Below, piece after piece: positions 1 through 8,295 of a stretch of DNA of 64,000 bases. The notes under the pieces are model-generated. The model searched no databases, was not told the DNA's origin, and was given only the letters and a program-made list of their open reading frames with translations. The DNA comes from Lentisphaera araneosa HTCC2155 (GTDB lineage: Bacteria > Verrucomicrobiota > Lentisphaeria > Lentisphaerales > Lentisphaeraceae). How positions within the stretch are numbered: the first letter of the stretch is position 1; each line of letters opens with the position of its first letter. The position numbers and the translations under genes were made by a program. Location of the stretch: NCBI RefSeq assembly GCF_000170755.1, contig NZ_ABCK01000011.1:62001-126000 (forward strand), written 5' to 3'.

Positions 1-757
1 GAGAATAAAGAGGTGTCACTAGTCCCAACCATAAACTCGATAAATGAGGCGTTAATATGGGAACGGGAATCATATATCTTTTCAGAGATCTAAGCTTGGC
101 ATAGCTCTTCATTAATTCTCCATAAGTAGTGACATCTTTACCGCCTATTTCAAAAATATGACTACCCTCGACTCCTAATTCAATAGCTCGTACTAGATAC
201 TTGATGAGATCACCTATATAAATTGCTTGGCAATACTTACGTACCCATGAGGGACAAACCATCATCGGTAAATGCTCTACGAGAGCACGAATCATTTCGA
301 AGGATAGACTACCCGCGCCCAAAACCACCGAAGCGCGAAACTCCAAAACTTGAACCCCATCAGATTTGAGCAGTCTCCCTACTTCTGCACGACTTTTCAT
401 GTGTTTTGACATCTTCGAGTCCGCTTCGACAAGTCCACCTAAATAAATAATCCTCTTTACACCGCAAGCTTGCGCCGCATGGGAAAAGTTGAGCGCATTT
501 ATTTTGTCTTCTTGCTCAAAGTCGCCACTGCTTCCCATTGCATGAATGAAATAAAAAATAATGTCAACGCCCTCACAGGCTTTTTCCACATCCTCAGTAT
601 TTGATGCATCGCCATAGCAAAAGTTTGCTTCGGGATACATACTTTCTAAGTAATCTTTTTTCGTTCGAGTTAAGCAAGAAATTTCATATTTCTTGTACAA
701 AGACATCATGAGTTGTCCGCCTATGTAGCCACTCGCACCTGTAATTAATATTTTCAT
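1..757 (-). CDS. NAD(P)-binding epimerase-like protein, 3' end outside window
   Basis: The reading frame runs from an ATG at 757 leftwards off the window edge, so at least 252 residues are present and the C-terminus is missing. It opens with MKILITGASGYIG, a Rossmann nucleotide-binding loop of the extended/atypical SDR type. About residues 65-85 (IIFYFIHAMGSS) and 95-110 (RIIYLGGLVEAD) match the layout of 'NmrA/YbjT-like' NAD(P)H-binding proteins, which often carry a C-terminal DUF2867 domain. The usual catalytic YxxxK is not obvious, as in that atypical subgroup. It is divergent from the C39-like gene at 879. A substrate cannot be assigned; the fold is well supported, the role is not. Confidence 0.8.
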   Translation of the reverse strand, partial: MKILITGASGYIGGQLMMSLYKKYEISCLTRTKKDYLESMYPEANFCYGDASNTEDVEKACEGVDIIFYFIHAMGSSGDFEQEDKINALNFSHAAQACGVKRIIYLGGLVEADSKMSKHMKSRAEVGRLLKSDGVQVLEFRASVVLGAGSLSFEMIRALVEHLPMMVCPSWVRKYCQAIYIGDLIKYLVRAIELGVEGSHIFEIGGKDVTTYGELMKSYAKLRSLKRYMIPVPILTPHLSSLWLGLVTPLYS

Positions 758-878
758 TCAAAGCCATTCATTATTTACACATAAATCAATAATGAACGTT
801 TTGAACGTTTTTAAAAGTTTTTTACCAAGAAATTCACAAAAACTTTTTAATTGAAGCTAAGAATTACATATTAAGTTT

Positions 879-1688
879 ATGAGTTTAATTGTAATCATCA
901 CTTCGAGCCTACTTGCGTTTTATCTCGCGAAAACTGTTTATGCTCGTAAAGCAACTCAACTCACTCGCCATAATGCCTTCCACAAAAATATTGCTGGCTT
1001 TATTTTTTTCATCATCATTGCTATGCTTGGATTTGTGCTTAGGGTTTTATCTCTTAAGTATGAGTACGCCTATAAACTGCCTCTATACCCTCAAGCTTAC
1101 GCTATTGAAATCTTTCTTTTTGGGCTCAATTCCCTTGTCGTATATTCATCAACGTTCCTTTTCTTAATTACCCTCAAGGAGAAGCAAGATCGTTTAAGTA
1201 CAAGTTTAGCCGTATTATTTATTTATATGTCACTCAATAGTATTTATCTCTATCACACGCGAAGTCCGCAAATAAAAGAACGTCAATTAAATGGAGTGAT
1301 TCTTCAAAGCGACCCCATGAGTTGTGCTGCTGCTTCACTTGCCAATATTAGTCATTACTTTCAAATGCCTCAAAGCGAACGCACTTGTGTAAATGCCATT
1401 GGAACGAGCGTGCAAGGCAGTTCTCCTGCGCAAATAGTTCTCGGTGCACGTAAGTTGGACTTTGAAGCGAAAATCGTTCATAATAAAACTGTCGAAGCAA
1501 TTATCTTCCCAGCGATACTTTTTGTCGATGCACCTTTAGGAAAAGAAAAGCACGCCTTAGTTATCATGAATAAGGTCAATGAGTTTTATGAAATTTGGGA
1601 CCCTGACAAAGGAAGGGTTTACTGGAGTGCGGAGTATTTAGGCTCGCGTTGGCATGGAAATGGAATTGAGATCAGCCCCAAAACCTAA
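879..1688 (+). CDS. Membrane protein with C39-family peptidase-like domain
   Basis: 269 residues. The first ~130 residues contain four hydrophobic segments (about 2-20, 38-57, 75-98, 107-125). The C-terminal ~130 residues form a C39 papain-like domain: Gln143 (oxyanion hole), Cys149 in the motif QSDPMSCAAASLA, His225 in KEKHALVIM and Asp241 in EIWDPDKG. These match the catalytic Q/C/H/D of bacteriocin-processing C39 peptidases. Known C39 domains usually sit at the N-terminus of an ABC exporter; no ABC or transporter domain is seen here. All catalytic residues are present, so activity is plausible (inference). It may process a double-glycine leader or another secreted substrate near the membrane. 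No substrate gene is recognisable next to it. Confidence 0.8.
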   Translation: MSLIVIITSSLLAFYLAKTVYARKATQLTRHNAFHKNIAGFIFFIIIAMLGFVLRVLSLKYEYAYKLPLYPQAYAIEIFLFGLNSLVVYSSTFLFLITLKEKQDRLSTSLAVLFIYMSLNSIYLYHTRSPQIKERQLNGVILQSDPMSCAAASLANISHYFQMPQSERTCVNAIGTSVQGSSPAQIVLGARKLDFEAKIVHNKTVEAIIFPAILFVDAPLGKEKHALVIMNKVNEFYEIWDPDKGRVYWSAEYLGSRWHGNGIEISPKT

Positions 1689-1813
1689 GCTTGCATTACA
1701 GCTAATTAAGATATTCATTAAAAAAAATACTTATAAATCATATTTTAATGTTATATGACCAATTGAGCTTACGTACTGGAGTTATTAAAACCTCAATTGT
1801 ACACGGAGTTAAA

Positions 1814-2590
1814 ATGAAAAAGTTTTCTTTGGTTGAATTATTAGTCGTGATCGCCATCATCTCGATCCTCTCTTCCTTGCTTTTACCTTCTCTCAGCAAG
1901 GCTCGCAAAACTGCCAAGATGACTCAATGCCTCAGCTCGGCTCGCCAACTCAGCATCTCAATCACTATGTATAACGAAGATAACGACAGCTATTTCCCTG
2001 CCGCTTATGGCAACTATGGCTGGGATGATCTCGTTGCATCTTATTACGGCCTGCAATGGACCGACGATGAAATAGCAGAAAATGGCATGTCGAATGTCAA
2101 CTATAGCTATACAAAGCTGCAATGCCCTTCAGACGATGTCGCTTCAGCTGCGGCAAGTAAATTTAGAAAATCCTACATCATTAATGATTATAAATCCTCA
2201 GGAAATTGGAATGTTGGAGTCAGTGGGCGTGAAAAAACTGGTAGCGCCAACCCTGCCCAAGATCGAGTTGCTGAATCAATTAAAGTAACTGAAGTGACTA
2301 AGGCAAATAAAACCATTGTTCTGGGCGAACATTGGAATAAGTGGAACCTCGTCGGAAGCGGTGGTGATCAATCCCATGGCACTACAGGATATTTTTATCG
2401 CGAGTTCATTTTTAATCCAACGAGTGTTGCGGGCCTCAAAGTCAGTAACCACTTCGATAAAGGCATCAGTAACTTCTCTATGGTGGATGGCAGTGCCAAA
2501 AAAATGAATTCTTATCAAGTGCTCGAAGGATCCGCCATCAGTTCTACATTGAGTAACTACCGAGGTTCATGGTTCGATAGTGCTCAGTAA
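1814..2590 (+). CDS. Type IV pilin-like pseudopilin (prepilin N-terminal methylation domain)
   Basis: The frame is open from 1748, but ATG 1814 is chosen because GGAG lies at 1805-1808 and it puts the prepilin signature at residue 1 (MKKFSLVELLVVIAII). That gives 258 residues. The hydrophobic helix with Glu+5 is the class III signal of type IV pilins and type II secretion pseudopilins, cleaved by a prepilin peptidase and assembled in the inner membrane. The residue before the Phe is Lys rather than the usual Gly. The C-terminus has a His followed by about 10 residues and VDGSAKKM, resembling the H...DG end of planctomycete/Lentisphaerota DUF1559-type proteins. These occur in many paralogues and have no assigned function. 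No secretion machinery is adjacent. Confidence 0.85.
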   Translation: MKKFSLVELLVVIAIISILSSLLLPSLSKARKTAKMTQCLSSARQLSISITMYNEDNDSYFPAAYGNYGWDDLVASYYGLQWTDDEIAENGMSNVNYSYTKLQCPSDDVASAAASKFRKSYIINDYKSSGNWNVGVSGREKTGSANPAQDRVAESIKVTEVTKANKTIVLGEHWNKWNLVGSGGDQSHGTTGYFYREFIFNPTSVAGLKVSNHFDKGISNFSMVDGSAKKMNSYQVLEGSAISSTLSNYRGSWFDSAQ

Positions 2591-2595
2591 CCCAA

Positions 2596-4050
2596 TTAAT
2601 GCTTCTTAGATTTTTTCTTTGACTTATTTTTCTTCTCTAAACGCTTTTGCGTAGAGCGCAAACCTTGCTTCCTGTAGTTGCCAATTGATGCTTCTATCGC
2701 CAGCATTTTGTCGTGAAGTTCTTTGGCTTTCTCAGGCATTTGCTTACTGAGGTCATTTTGCTCACCTAGATCATTTTCTAAATCATAAAGCTCAAGCGAT
2801 CCTTCATCAAACCACTCGTGAATTTTGTATTTCCCTTCTGTGTAAGCCATACCACGAGTGTCTCCGGTGCTATCTGGACGAGCCGTATGCGAATACCAGA
2901 ACATTCCATCTCGCTGATAACCTTCACCCTTTAAGGCTTTGAGGTAACTTCTTCCATCTATATGCTGCTCTGGCTTTAGTTTTAAACCCGCCATTTCTAA
3001 CATTGTGGGGTAGTGATCCGTGCCGATTGTTTGTACCGTACTAACTGTGCCAGCTTTAACTTTACCAGGCCACTTCACAATATGAGGCACACGAATACCA
3101 CCTTCATAAGTCCAGCCTTTACCTTGACGATAAGGTGCATTAGTCGTTGCTAATGGGCGTTTGTTATTAAGGCCTCTCGATGACAAGCCACCGTGGTCAG
3201 CCGATAAAATAATAACGGTGTTATCATCGATCTTTAGATCTTTTAAAGTTTGCATAATCTTACCCAAACTCGTATCTACACTTTCAATTAAAGCCGCATA
3301 ATGAGGGTTATTTTGAATGGTTTTATGCATACCCGTTTTATCTCGAACGATATCGGCATCATCGCTATGACCACCTTCACTCAAGCCCATTTTTTTGAGC
3401 TTCTTGCGATATTTCTCTACTAAGTCAGGACGACCTTCGAGTGGGGTGTGGACCGCATAATGCGCCATCACTAGCAAAAATGGTTTATCTGCTTTTGATT
3501 TAATAAATTCGCAAGCTTCATCACGCAAGATATCTGTTAGGTAATCCCCTTCTTTACCTTTTACAGGATTCTCTACACTGTGACCTTTTTCCACCGGAAA
3601 TGGGTAAAAGAAGCTTTTTGTCGCACCCGCATGACCAGTGTGAACAATGTGATCGAAACCTTGCTTACTAGGGTCTTGTCCCTTGTGGCCTAAGTGCCAT
3701 TTGCCAATATAGGAAGTCTCGTAGCCCTCCTCTTTCAAAGCTTCACCAAAAGTGACTTCTTCAAAAGGCAAATGTTGTTTGGGATAAGGCTGAACATCAA
3801 AACGACTTGGGTATTTCCCCGTGAGTAATGCTTGACGAGCCGGCAAACATCTTGGGAAAGCCGTGTAAGCGTTGGTAAACTTCACACCATCAGCCGCTAA
3901 TTGATCCATATGGGGTGTTTCGTAAAAGGTGCTGCCATTACAAGAAAGGTCGTTTACGCCAAAGTCATCGACGTAAAATAAAATTATATTGGGTTTTTCT
4001 GCTCCAAAAAGAGTCAAAGTAAAAAGTAATACGCCTAAAATCTTCATCAT
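2596..4050 (-). CDS. Secreted family S1 sulfatase
   Basis: An upstream TTG/ATG extension is open to 4104, but the ATG ATG at 4050/4047 begins a good signal peptide (MMKILGVLLFTLTLFGA) after AGGA, giving 484 residues. Asp28-Asp29 (NIILFYVDDFG) bind the metal. Cys68 in CLPARQALLTG is the formylglycine site of type I sulfatases (CxPxR). Further family marks are GKWHLGH, HYAVHTP and a metal-binding SADHGG. It should hydrolyse a sulfate ester on an exported carbohydrate or similar substrate in the periplasm or outside; specificity is unknown. It ends with a very basic Lys-rich tail (KKNKSKKKSKKH). It is divergent from the sulfatase at 4229, sharing a 178-nt intergenic region. A formylglycine-generating enzyme is needed but is not in the window. 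Confidence 0.93.
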   Translation of the reverse strand: MMKILGVLLFTLTLFGAEKPNIILFYVDDFGVNDLSCNGSTFYETPHMDQLAADGVKFTNAYTAFPRCLPARQALLTGKYPSRFDVQPYPKQHLPFEEVTFGEALKEEGYETSYIGKWHLGHKGQDPSKQGFDHIVHTGHAGATKSFFYPFPVEKGHSVENPVKGKEGDYLTDILRDEACEFIKSKADKPFLLVMAHYAVHTPLEGRPDLVEKYRKKLKKMGLSEGGHSDDADIVRDKTGMHKTIQNNPHYAALIESVDTSLGKIMQTLKDLKIDDNTVIILSADHGGLSSRGLNNKRPLATTNAPYRQGKGWTYEGGIRVPHIVKWPGKVKAGTVSTVQTIGTDHYPTMLEMAGLKLKPEQHIDGRSYLKALKGEGYQRDGMFWYSHTARPDSTGDTRGMAYTEGKYKIHEWFDEGSLELYDLENDLGEQNDLSKQMPEKAKELHDKMLAIEASIGNYRKQGLRSTQKRLEKKNKSKKKSKKH

Positions 4051-4228
4051 TGTAAAGTGATCCTGTATATTTTTTATCATTCGACAATCATAATAGCTGA
4101 GCATCGAATTATGTTGACAGCTTAAAATAGATTTCCATCGGAATAAAAATAAATTTTTCTTTGTAAATCATGTCAAATAATACCTAGCCACAGATATAGA
4201 AAGGTAAACGGAACATTCGGAACTCACT

Positions 4229-5614
4229 ATGATAAAACGCTCTCTCTTTTGTACACTCTTTACATTTACAATTTTAGCCGCTGAAAAACCCAATGTATTA
4301 TTTATTGCCGTGGATGATTTAAAGCCCGAGCTAGGAGCCTATGGTAATACTCAAGTTAAAAGCCCGAACATCGATAAACTCGCTTCGCGTTCAAGTGTTT
4401 TCACTAATGCTCATTGTCAATGGGCCGTTTGTGGCCCATCACGCGCCAGTTTAATGACGGGGCTTTACCCGGAAAGTACTGGTGTCATGGATTTAAAAAC
4501 TCCCATGCGTTCAGTTAACCCAGATGTTCTCACCCTGCCGCAACACTTTAAAAACTCTGGTTATTTCACTGCGGCTACAGGCAAGATATATGATCCTCGT
4601 TGTGTTGATGGCCGTACTAAAGATGATGCCCCTTCATGGAGCACCCCCTACAAAACACTCAATTACGGAAAAGTTAAGCTCAAGGATGGCAAGCATTTTG
4701 CGAAGGCTCCCGAACTCAATGACGAAGACTTGACTGATGGACAAATCCTCTTGAATGGCCTCGATTTACTCGAACAAGCACAGAATCAGGATAAACCGTT
4801 CTTTGTTGCCGTGGGGTTCAAAAAACCACACTTGCCTTTTGTAGCTCCAAAAAAGTATTGGGACCTCTACGATCGTGAACGACTCACTCTCCCTAGTTTT
4901 CTAGATAAAGCCCAAGGTGCGAGTGACTATGGTTGGCATGATAGTAATGAACTTCGTAGTTATGATGGCATTCCCAAGAAAGGCCCCATAGCGATTGAGC
5001 TTCAAAAAGAAGCTTATCATGGCTACTTAGCCTGTGTTTCTTATATCGATGCCTTGGTTGGCCGCTTGATCCAAGATTTGGAAAAACGCAATCTAGCCGA
5101 CAATACCATCATCGTTTTGTGGGGTGACCATGGCTTCCACCTTGGCGATCATAACATGTGGGGAAAACACACGAACTTAGAACAAGCCACGCGTTCGCCG
5201 CTGATCATTTCGCTTCCTAAGCAAAAAGCTCAAAAAAGCCACACTCCTGCGGGGCTCATCGATATCTTCCCCACACTATGTGAAGCTGCGGGTCTTGAAG
5301 TGCCAGAAGTTGTCCAAGGCACCAGTCTTTTCCCCGTCATCAACGGTGAAAAAGATCAACACAAAAATGGGGCGATTAGTTTCTTTAAAAGCAAAGGCGC
5401 TAAAGGCTATTCCTACCGCACCAAGCGCTATCGCTATATTGAGTGGAGCAAAGGAAATAAAGTTGAGGCTATCGAACTTTATGATTACGAAAACGATCCC
5501 CAAGAAAAGATCAACCTAGCTACACAGCAGGAATCAAAGGAACTTATTAGAACTCTTAGCCAAGCCCTCCGTGAAGATGGCAAGGGCTGCCAACTGATGT
5601 TCAAAGTCAAATAA
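4229..5614 (+). CDS. Iduronate-2-sulfatase-type sulfatase
   Basis: 461 residues beginning with a signal peptide (MIKRSLFCTLFTFTILAAEK). Metal ligands Asp29-Asp30 lie in FIAVDDLKPELGAYGN. The formylglycine site is Cys68 in CGPSRASLMTG. The phrase KKPHLPFVAPKKYWDLYD and the WGDHGFHLGDHNMWGKHT block are hallmarks of the iduronate-2-sulfatase-like subgroup. The reaction is hydrolysis of an O-sulfate from a polysaccharide or oligosaccharide, after oxidation of Cys68 to formylglycine. It is the first gene of a tight unit: the GH10 gene starts 1 nt after its stop and the SGNH gene follows. The context suggests a sulfated glycan carrying xylan-like linkages as target; that is inference. Confidence 0.93.
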   Translation: MIKRSLFCTLFTFTILAAEKPNVLFIAVDDLKPELGAYGNTQVKSPNIDKLASRSSVFTNAHCQWAVCGPSRASLMTGLYPESTGVMDLKTPMRSVNPDVLTLPQHFKNSGYFTAATGKIYDPRCVDGRTKDDAPSWSTPYKTLNYGKVKLKDGKHFAKAPELNDEDLTDGQILLNGLDLLEQAQNQDKPFFVAVGFKKPHLPFVAPKKYWDLYDRERLTLPSFLDKAQGASDYGWHDSNELRSYDGIPKKGPIAIELQKEAYHGYLACVSYIDALVGRLIQDLEKRNLADNTIIVLWGDHGFHLGDHNMWGKHTNLEQATRSPLIISLPKQKAQKSHTPAGLIDIFPTLCEAAGLEVPEVVQGTSLFPVINGEKDQHKNGAISFFKSKGAKGYSYRTKRYRYIEWSKGNKVEAIELYDYENDPQEKINLATQQESKELIRTLSQALREDGKGCQLMFKVK

Positions 5615-5615
5615 T

Positions 5616-7085
5616 ATGCCTAAAACTCGCTCACATACTCGAAAAAGACAAGAAAAACCAAAACAGAGTTCTTTTTCACTTTTACTCAAAATTTTCATGA
5701 TCCTAGGACTGAGTACTTTTATTTTAGTCTGCATTTTTTGGAATTCTGGACAAAAGGTCGATGTATCTGAGCTACAAATTGCCGACATCCCCTACAGTGA
5801 AGTGGGTTCTGAAGTTAAAAAACTCCCACAAGAATACAAATCCGTTGCTTACCTCATAAAAAAACAAGAAAAAGCTCCTTGGTTTCAACAGGTAACAAAG
5901 CGGGTCGAAGAACATAGGAAATCTGACTTAGTTCTTGTTTTAAAGGATTCACAAGGCAATAGCATCGCCCATACGGATGTAAAAATCAATCTGGAAAGTC
6001 ATGACTTTCACCATGGGGGCATCATGAGTATTTGGCAATTTAGCGGGGTCCGCAAATCCACGAAGCCCTATATTGACCCCAAGATTTACCGTTCGAAGTT
6101 TCTTGATTTATTTAATGCCACAGGCTTTAACAATGCTTTTAAACCAAAACTAGAAAAAAGTCATGCCGAACACCTTCCAAAAGCGATCCAATGGGCGAAA
6201 GAAAATAAGATCCCACTTCGTGGTCACACCTTAATTTGGCCAGGAGAAAAACATCTTCCCAAGGAAGTTCTCGAACACAAAGATAATAAAACTAAATTAC
6301 GTAAAGCCTGTAATGACATGATCCGTAGATGGGCAAAAAAATGGGACCTCTATGAATGGGATGTGATTAATGAACCGAGGGCTAATCACATGGTTCAAGA
6401 TAAATTGGGCAAGAGCGAAGAAGCCAAATGGTTTAAACTCGCTAAGCAAGCCGCAAAAAACCCTAATGTTAAGCTCTACCTCAACGAATACCAAATCGTC
6501 TCTGGCGTTAAAGATTCATTCAAAGATAGCTACGAAAAGAATGTTCAAGACCTGCTAGATCAAGGAACCCCACTCCACGGCCTAGGAATACAAAGTCGAT
6601 TCAAGTTCGATATTAGTCCTGAACAAATATACAAAAATTTAAATCGGCTCAACAAATTCAACTTGCCCATCAAAGGCACTGAATTTGAAGTCGTGGATCT
6701 CAAACGCAAGCTAAGCGATCAACAACGCGCAGAGATCACCTTCCAAGTGGCGAGTACTTATTTCAGTCACAAACTGGTCAAGGGACTGTACGTTTGGACT
6801 ATATTTCAATCCTCAAAGACAGCGATGTTAAATGGTAAACCGAGTTGGGGCTACTCGTCTTTTATGATTAATGCCGATGGCTCGTTAAACGCTAATGGTC
6901 TCGTATGGAAATACCTCTTCAAAACACTTTGGACCACCAAAGCTTCAGTCAAAACAAATGAATTAGGCATTGCCAAAATCAAGGTATTTAAAGGGCGTTA
7001 CAAAGTAAGTTTCACCCACCAAGGAAAGAAAGTCAACAAAACTATCCAGCTCGACAAAAACAAAATTATTGAAATTAAACTCTAG
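5616..7085 (+). CDS. Membrane-anchored GH10 family glycoside hydrolase (endo-xylanase-like)
   Basis: 489 residues. A basic N-terminus is followed by one hydrophobic segment (about 21-42), so it is probably an anchored exoprotein. The GH10 TIM barrel spans about 130-430: RGHTLIWP (substrate-binding His), DVINEP with acid/base Glu253, LNEYQI, HGLGIQSRF and GTEFEV with nucleophile Glu356. Both catalytic glutamates are present. GH10 enzymes retain configuration and cleave beta-1,4-xylan and related glycans. It lacks the CBM22 or CBM9 modules common in long xylanases; the last ~50 residues form a beta-rich tail. It starts directly after the sulfatase stop and ends 3 nt before the SGNH gene. The exact glycan could differ from plain xylan, given the sulfatase partner. 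Confidence 0.9.
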   Translation: MPKTRSHTRKRQEKPKQSSFSLLLKIFMILGLSTFILVCIFWNSGQKVDVSELQIADIPYSEVGSEVKKLPQEYKSVAYLIKKQEKAPWFQQVTKRVEEHRKSDLVLVLKDSQGNSIAHTDVKINLESHDFHHGGIMSIWQFSGVRKSTKPYIDPKIYRSKFLDLFNATGFNNAFKPKLEKSHAEHLPKAIQWAKENKIPLRGHTLIWPGEKHLPKEVLEHKDNKTKLRKACNDMIRRWAKKWDLYEWDVINEPRANHMVQDKLGKSEEAKWFKLAKQAAKNPNVKLYLNEYQIVSGVKDSFKDSYEKNVQDLLDQGTPLHGLGIQSRFKFDISPEQIYKNLNRLNKFNLPIKGTEFEVVDLKRKLSDQQRAEITFQVASTYFSHKLVKGLYVWTIFQSSKTAMLNGKPSWGYSSFMINADGSLNANGLVWKYLFKTLWTTKASVKTNELGIAKIKVFKGRYKVSFTHQGKKVNKTIQLDKNKIIEIKL

Positions 7086-7094
7086 GAAATGAAT

Positions 7095-8168
7095 ATGAAG
7101 TTTTTTCTAAGCCTCGCATTTATCCTCTGCCCATTACTCTGGGCCGAAAAAACAATCCCCGCTTCTAAAATGACCTATACCATACGAGGAGCACAGTACA
7201 GTCAACTGACTCAGCAGGGAATGGAATTCCGTCGCTTCCCTCTGGAATTTCAAAAACTCAAGAGTACTCAGCTTGGTTTCAATATGAAAAAAGCTGAAAC
7301 AAGTTCTGGCGTCAGCATCTCCTTTACCTCAAATAGTTCAAAAATCACCCTTAACTTTGTCGTTCCAAAAGAAGCTGAAAATCGTGGCTCTGACTTTGCT
7401 CTCTACATCGGAAGAAAACTGGTTCAAGAGTTCAGTTTCAAAAAAACTCAGCCTATTGTCATTAGCTTTGATAATCCATCGCCCGGAAGTGAAACGACTT
7501 ATGAATTGGTGCTACCCAGTTTTTCCAATCCCATACTTCAAAACTTCATCATCGATGACAAATCATCATTAAAAGCAGATAAAAGCAAACAAAAAAAGAA
7601 GTATTTAGCGATTGGCGACTCCATAAGCCACGGAGTCGGACAAGACTCTAAATCATATAAAACTTACCCCTTCTTACTTTCCAAAAGACTCGACCTACAA
7701 ATATATAACCTCGCTGTTGGAGGAGGTAAAATCTCCCCAGCCTTATCAAAGCGTTTAAAGGATTTTAACAACGTAAAGCTAATGACAATTTTGATTGGCT
7801 ATAACGACCTTAAATTTCAGGGTAAAACAGTGAAACAATATATTGAAGCTTATGACCAGTTCCTCAACGAAGCACGATCCGCCCACCCACATACTAAAAT
7901 CATCTGCATAAGTTTACTCTACACAAAAACAAAAGAGTCGTCAAAAACCAAAATAACTCCCGATGAATACCGAGTGGCTCTTGAACAACTTGTCGCTCAG
8001 AAACGTCAAGAAGGTGATAAAAACTTACATTTTATTGCCGGCGAGAGCATTACTTCAGTCAAAAATTTACGTCCCGATTCACCTGACCCAGTGCATTTGG
8101 GTATCTATGGGGCATCCAACTTCGCCCGCGAACTCGAAAAACAGATTGCTCCTTTACTTGTAAAATAA
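7095..8168 (+). CDS. Secreted SGNH/GDSL hydrolase (carbohydrate-esterase-like)
   Basis: Two in-frame ATGs exist (7089, 7095). The second is preferred because AGGA at 7084-7087 is then 7 nt upstream, and it starts a signal peptide (MKFFLSLAFILCPLLWA). The protein has 357 residues. An N-terminal beta-rich domain (about 20-160) precedes the SGNH domain: block I GDS with Ser176, block II Gly in NLAVGGGK, block III GYND and block V DPVH with Asp331/His334. All four blocks are present. Two-domain proteins of this type are often acetyl-xylan or other carbohydrate esterases (CE2/CE3-like). Third gene of the sulfatase-GH10 unit, so deacylation of the same glycan is the likely role (inference). Confidence 0.88.
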   Translation: MKFFLSLAFILCPLLWAEKTIPASKMTYTIRGAQYSQLTQQGMEFRRFPLEFQKLKSTQLGFNMKKAETSSGVSISFTSNSSKITLNFVVPKEAENRGSDFALYIGRKLVQEFSFKKTQPIVISFDNPSPGSETTYELVLPSFSNPILQNFIIDDKSSLKADKSKQKKKYLAIGDSISHGVGQDSKSYKTYPFLLSKRLDLQIYNLAVGGGKISPALSKRLKDFNNVKLMTILIGYNDLKFQGKTVKQYIEAYDQFLNEARSAHPHTKIICISLLYTKTKESSKTKITPDEYRVALEQLVAQKRQEGDKNLHFIAGESITSVKNLRPDSPDPVHLGIYGASNFARELEKQIAPLLVK

Positions 8169-8231
8169 GTTCAAAAACTCCCGTAAAGCTTTCAAATGAA
8201 ATAGAATTCATACTCTATCCATATAGGCTCC

Positions 8232-8259
8232 TTGATGCATAGAAAGTCAGCTCTATAGT
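8232..8259 (+). promoter_or_regulatory. Predicted sigma70-type promoter for aroC
   Basis: TTGATG at 8232-8237 and TATAGT at 8254-8259 are separated by 16 nt. They lie about 36 nt upstream of the chosen aroC start, in the 115-nt gap after the SGNH gene. Read by eye; transcription start not known. Confidence 0.5.
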
Positions 8260-8295
8260 AGGCGCAATTTTTTAATCTACTTTATGGAAATCATT

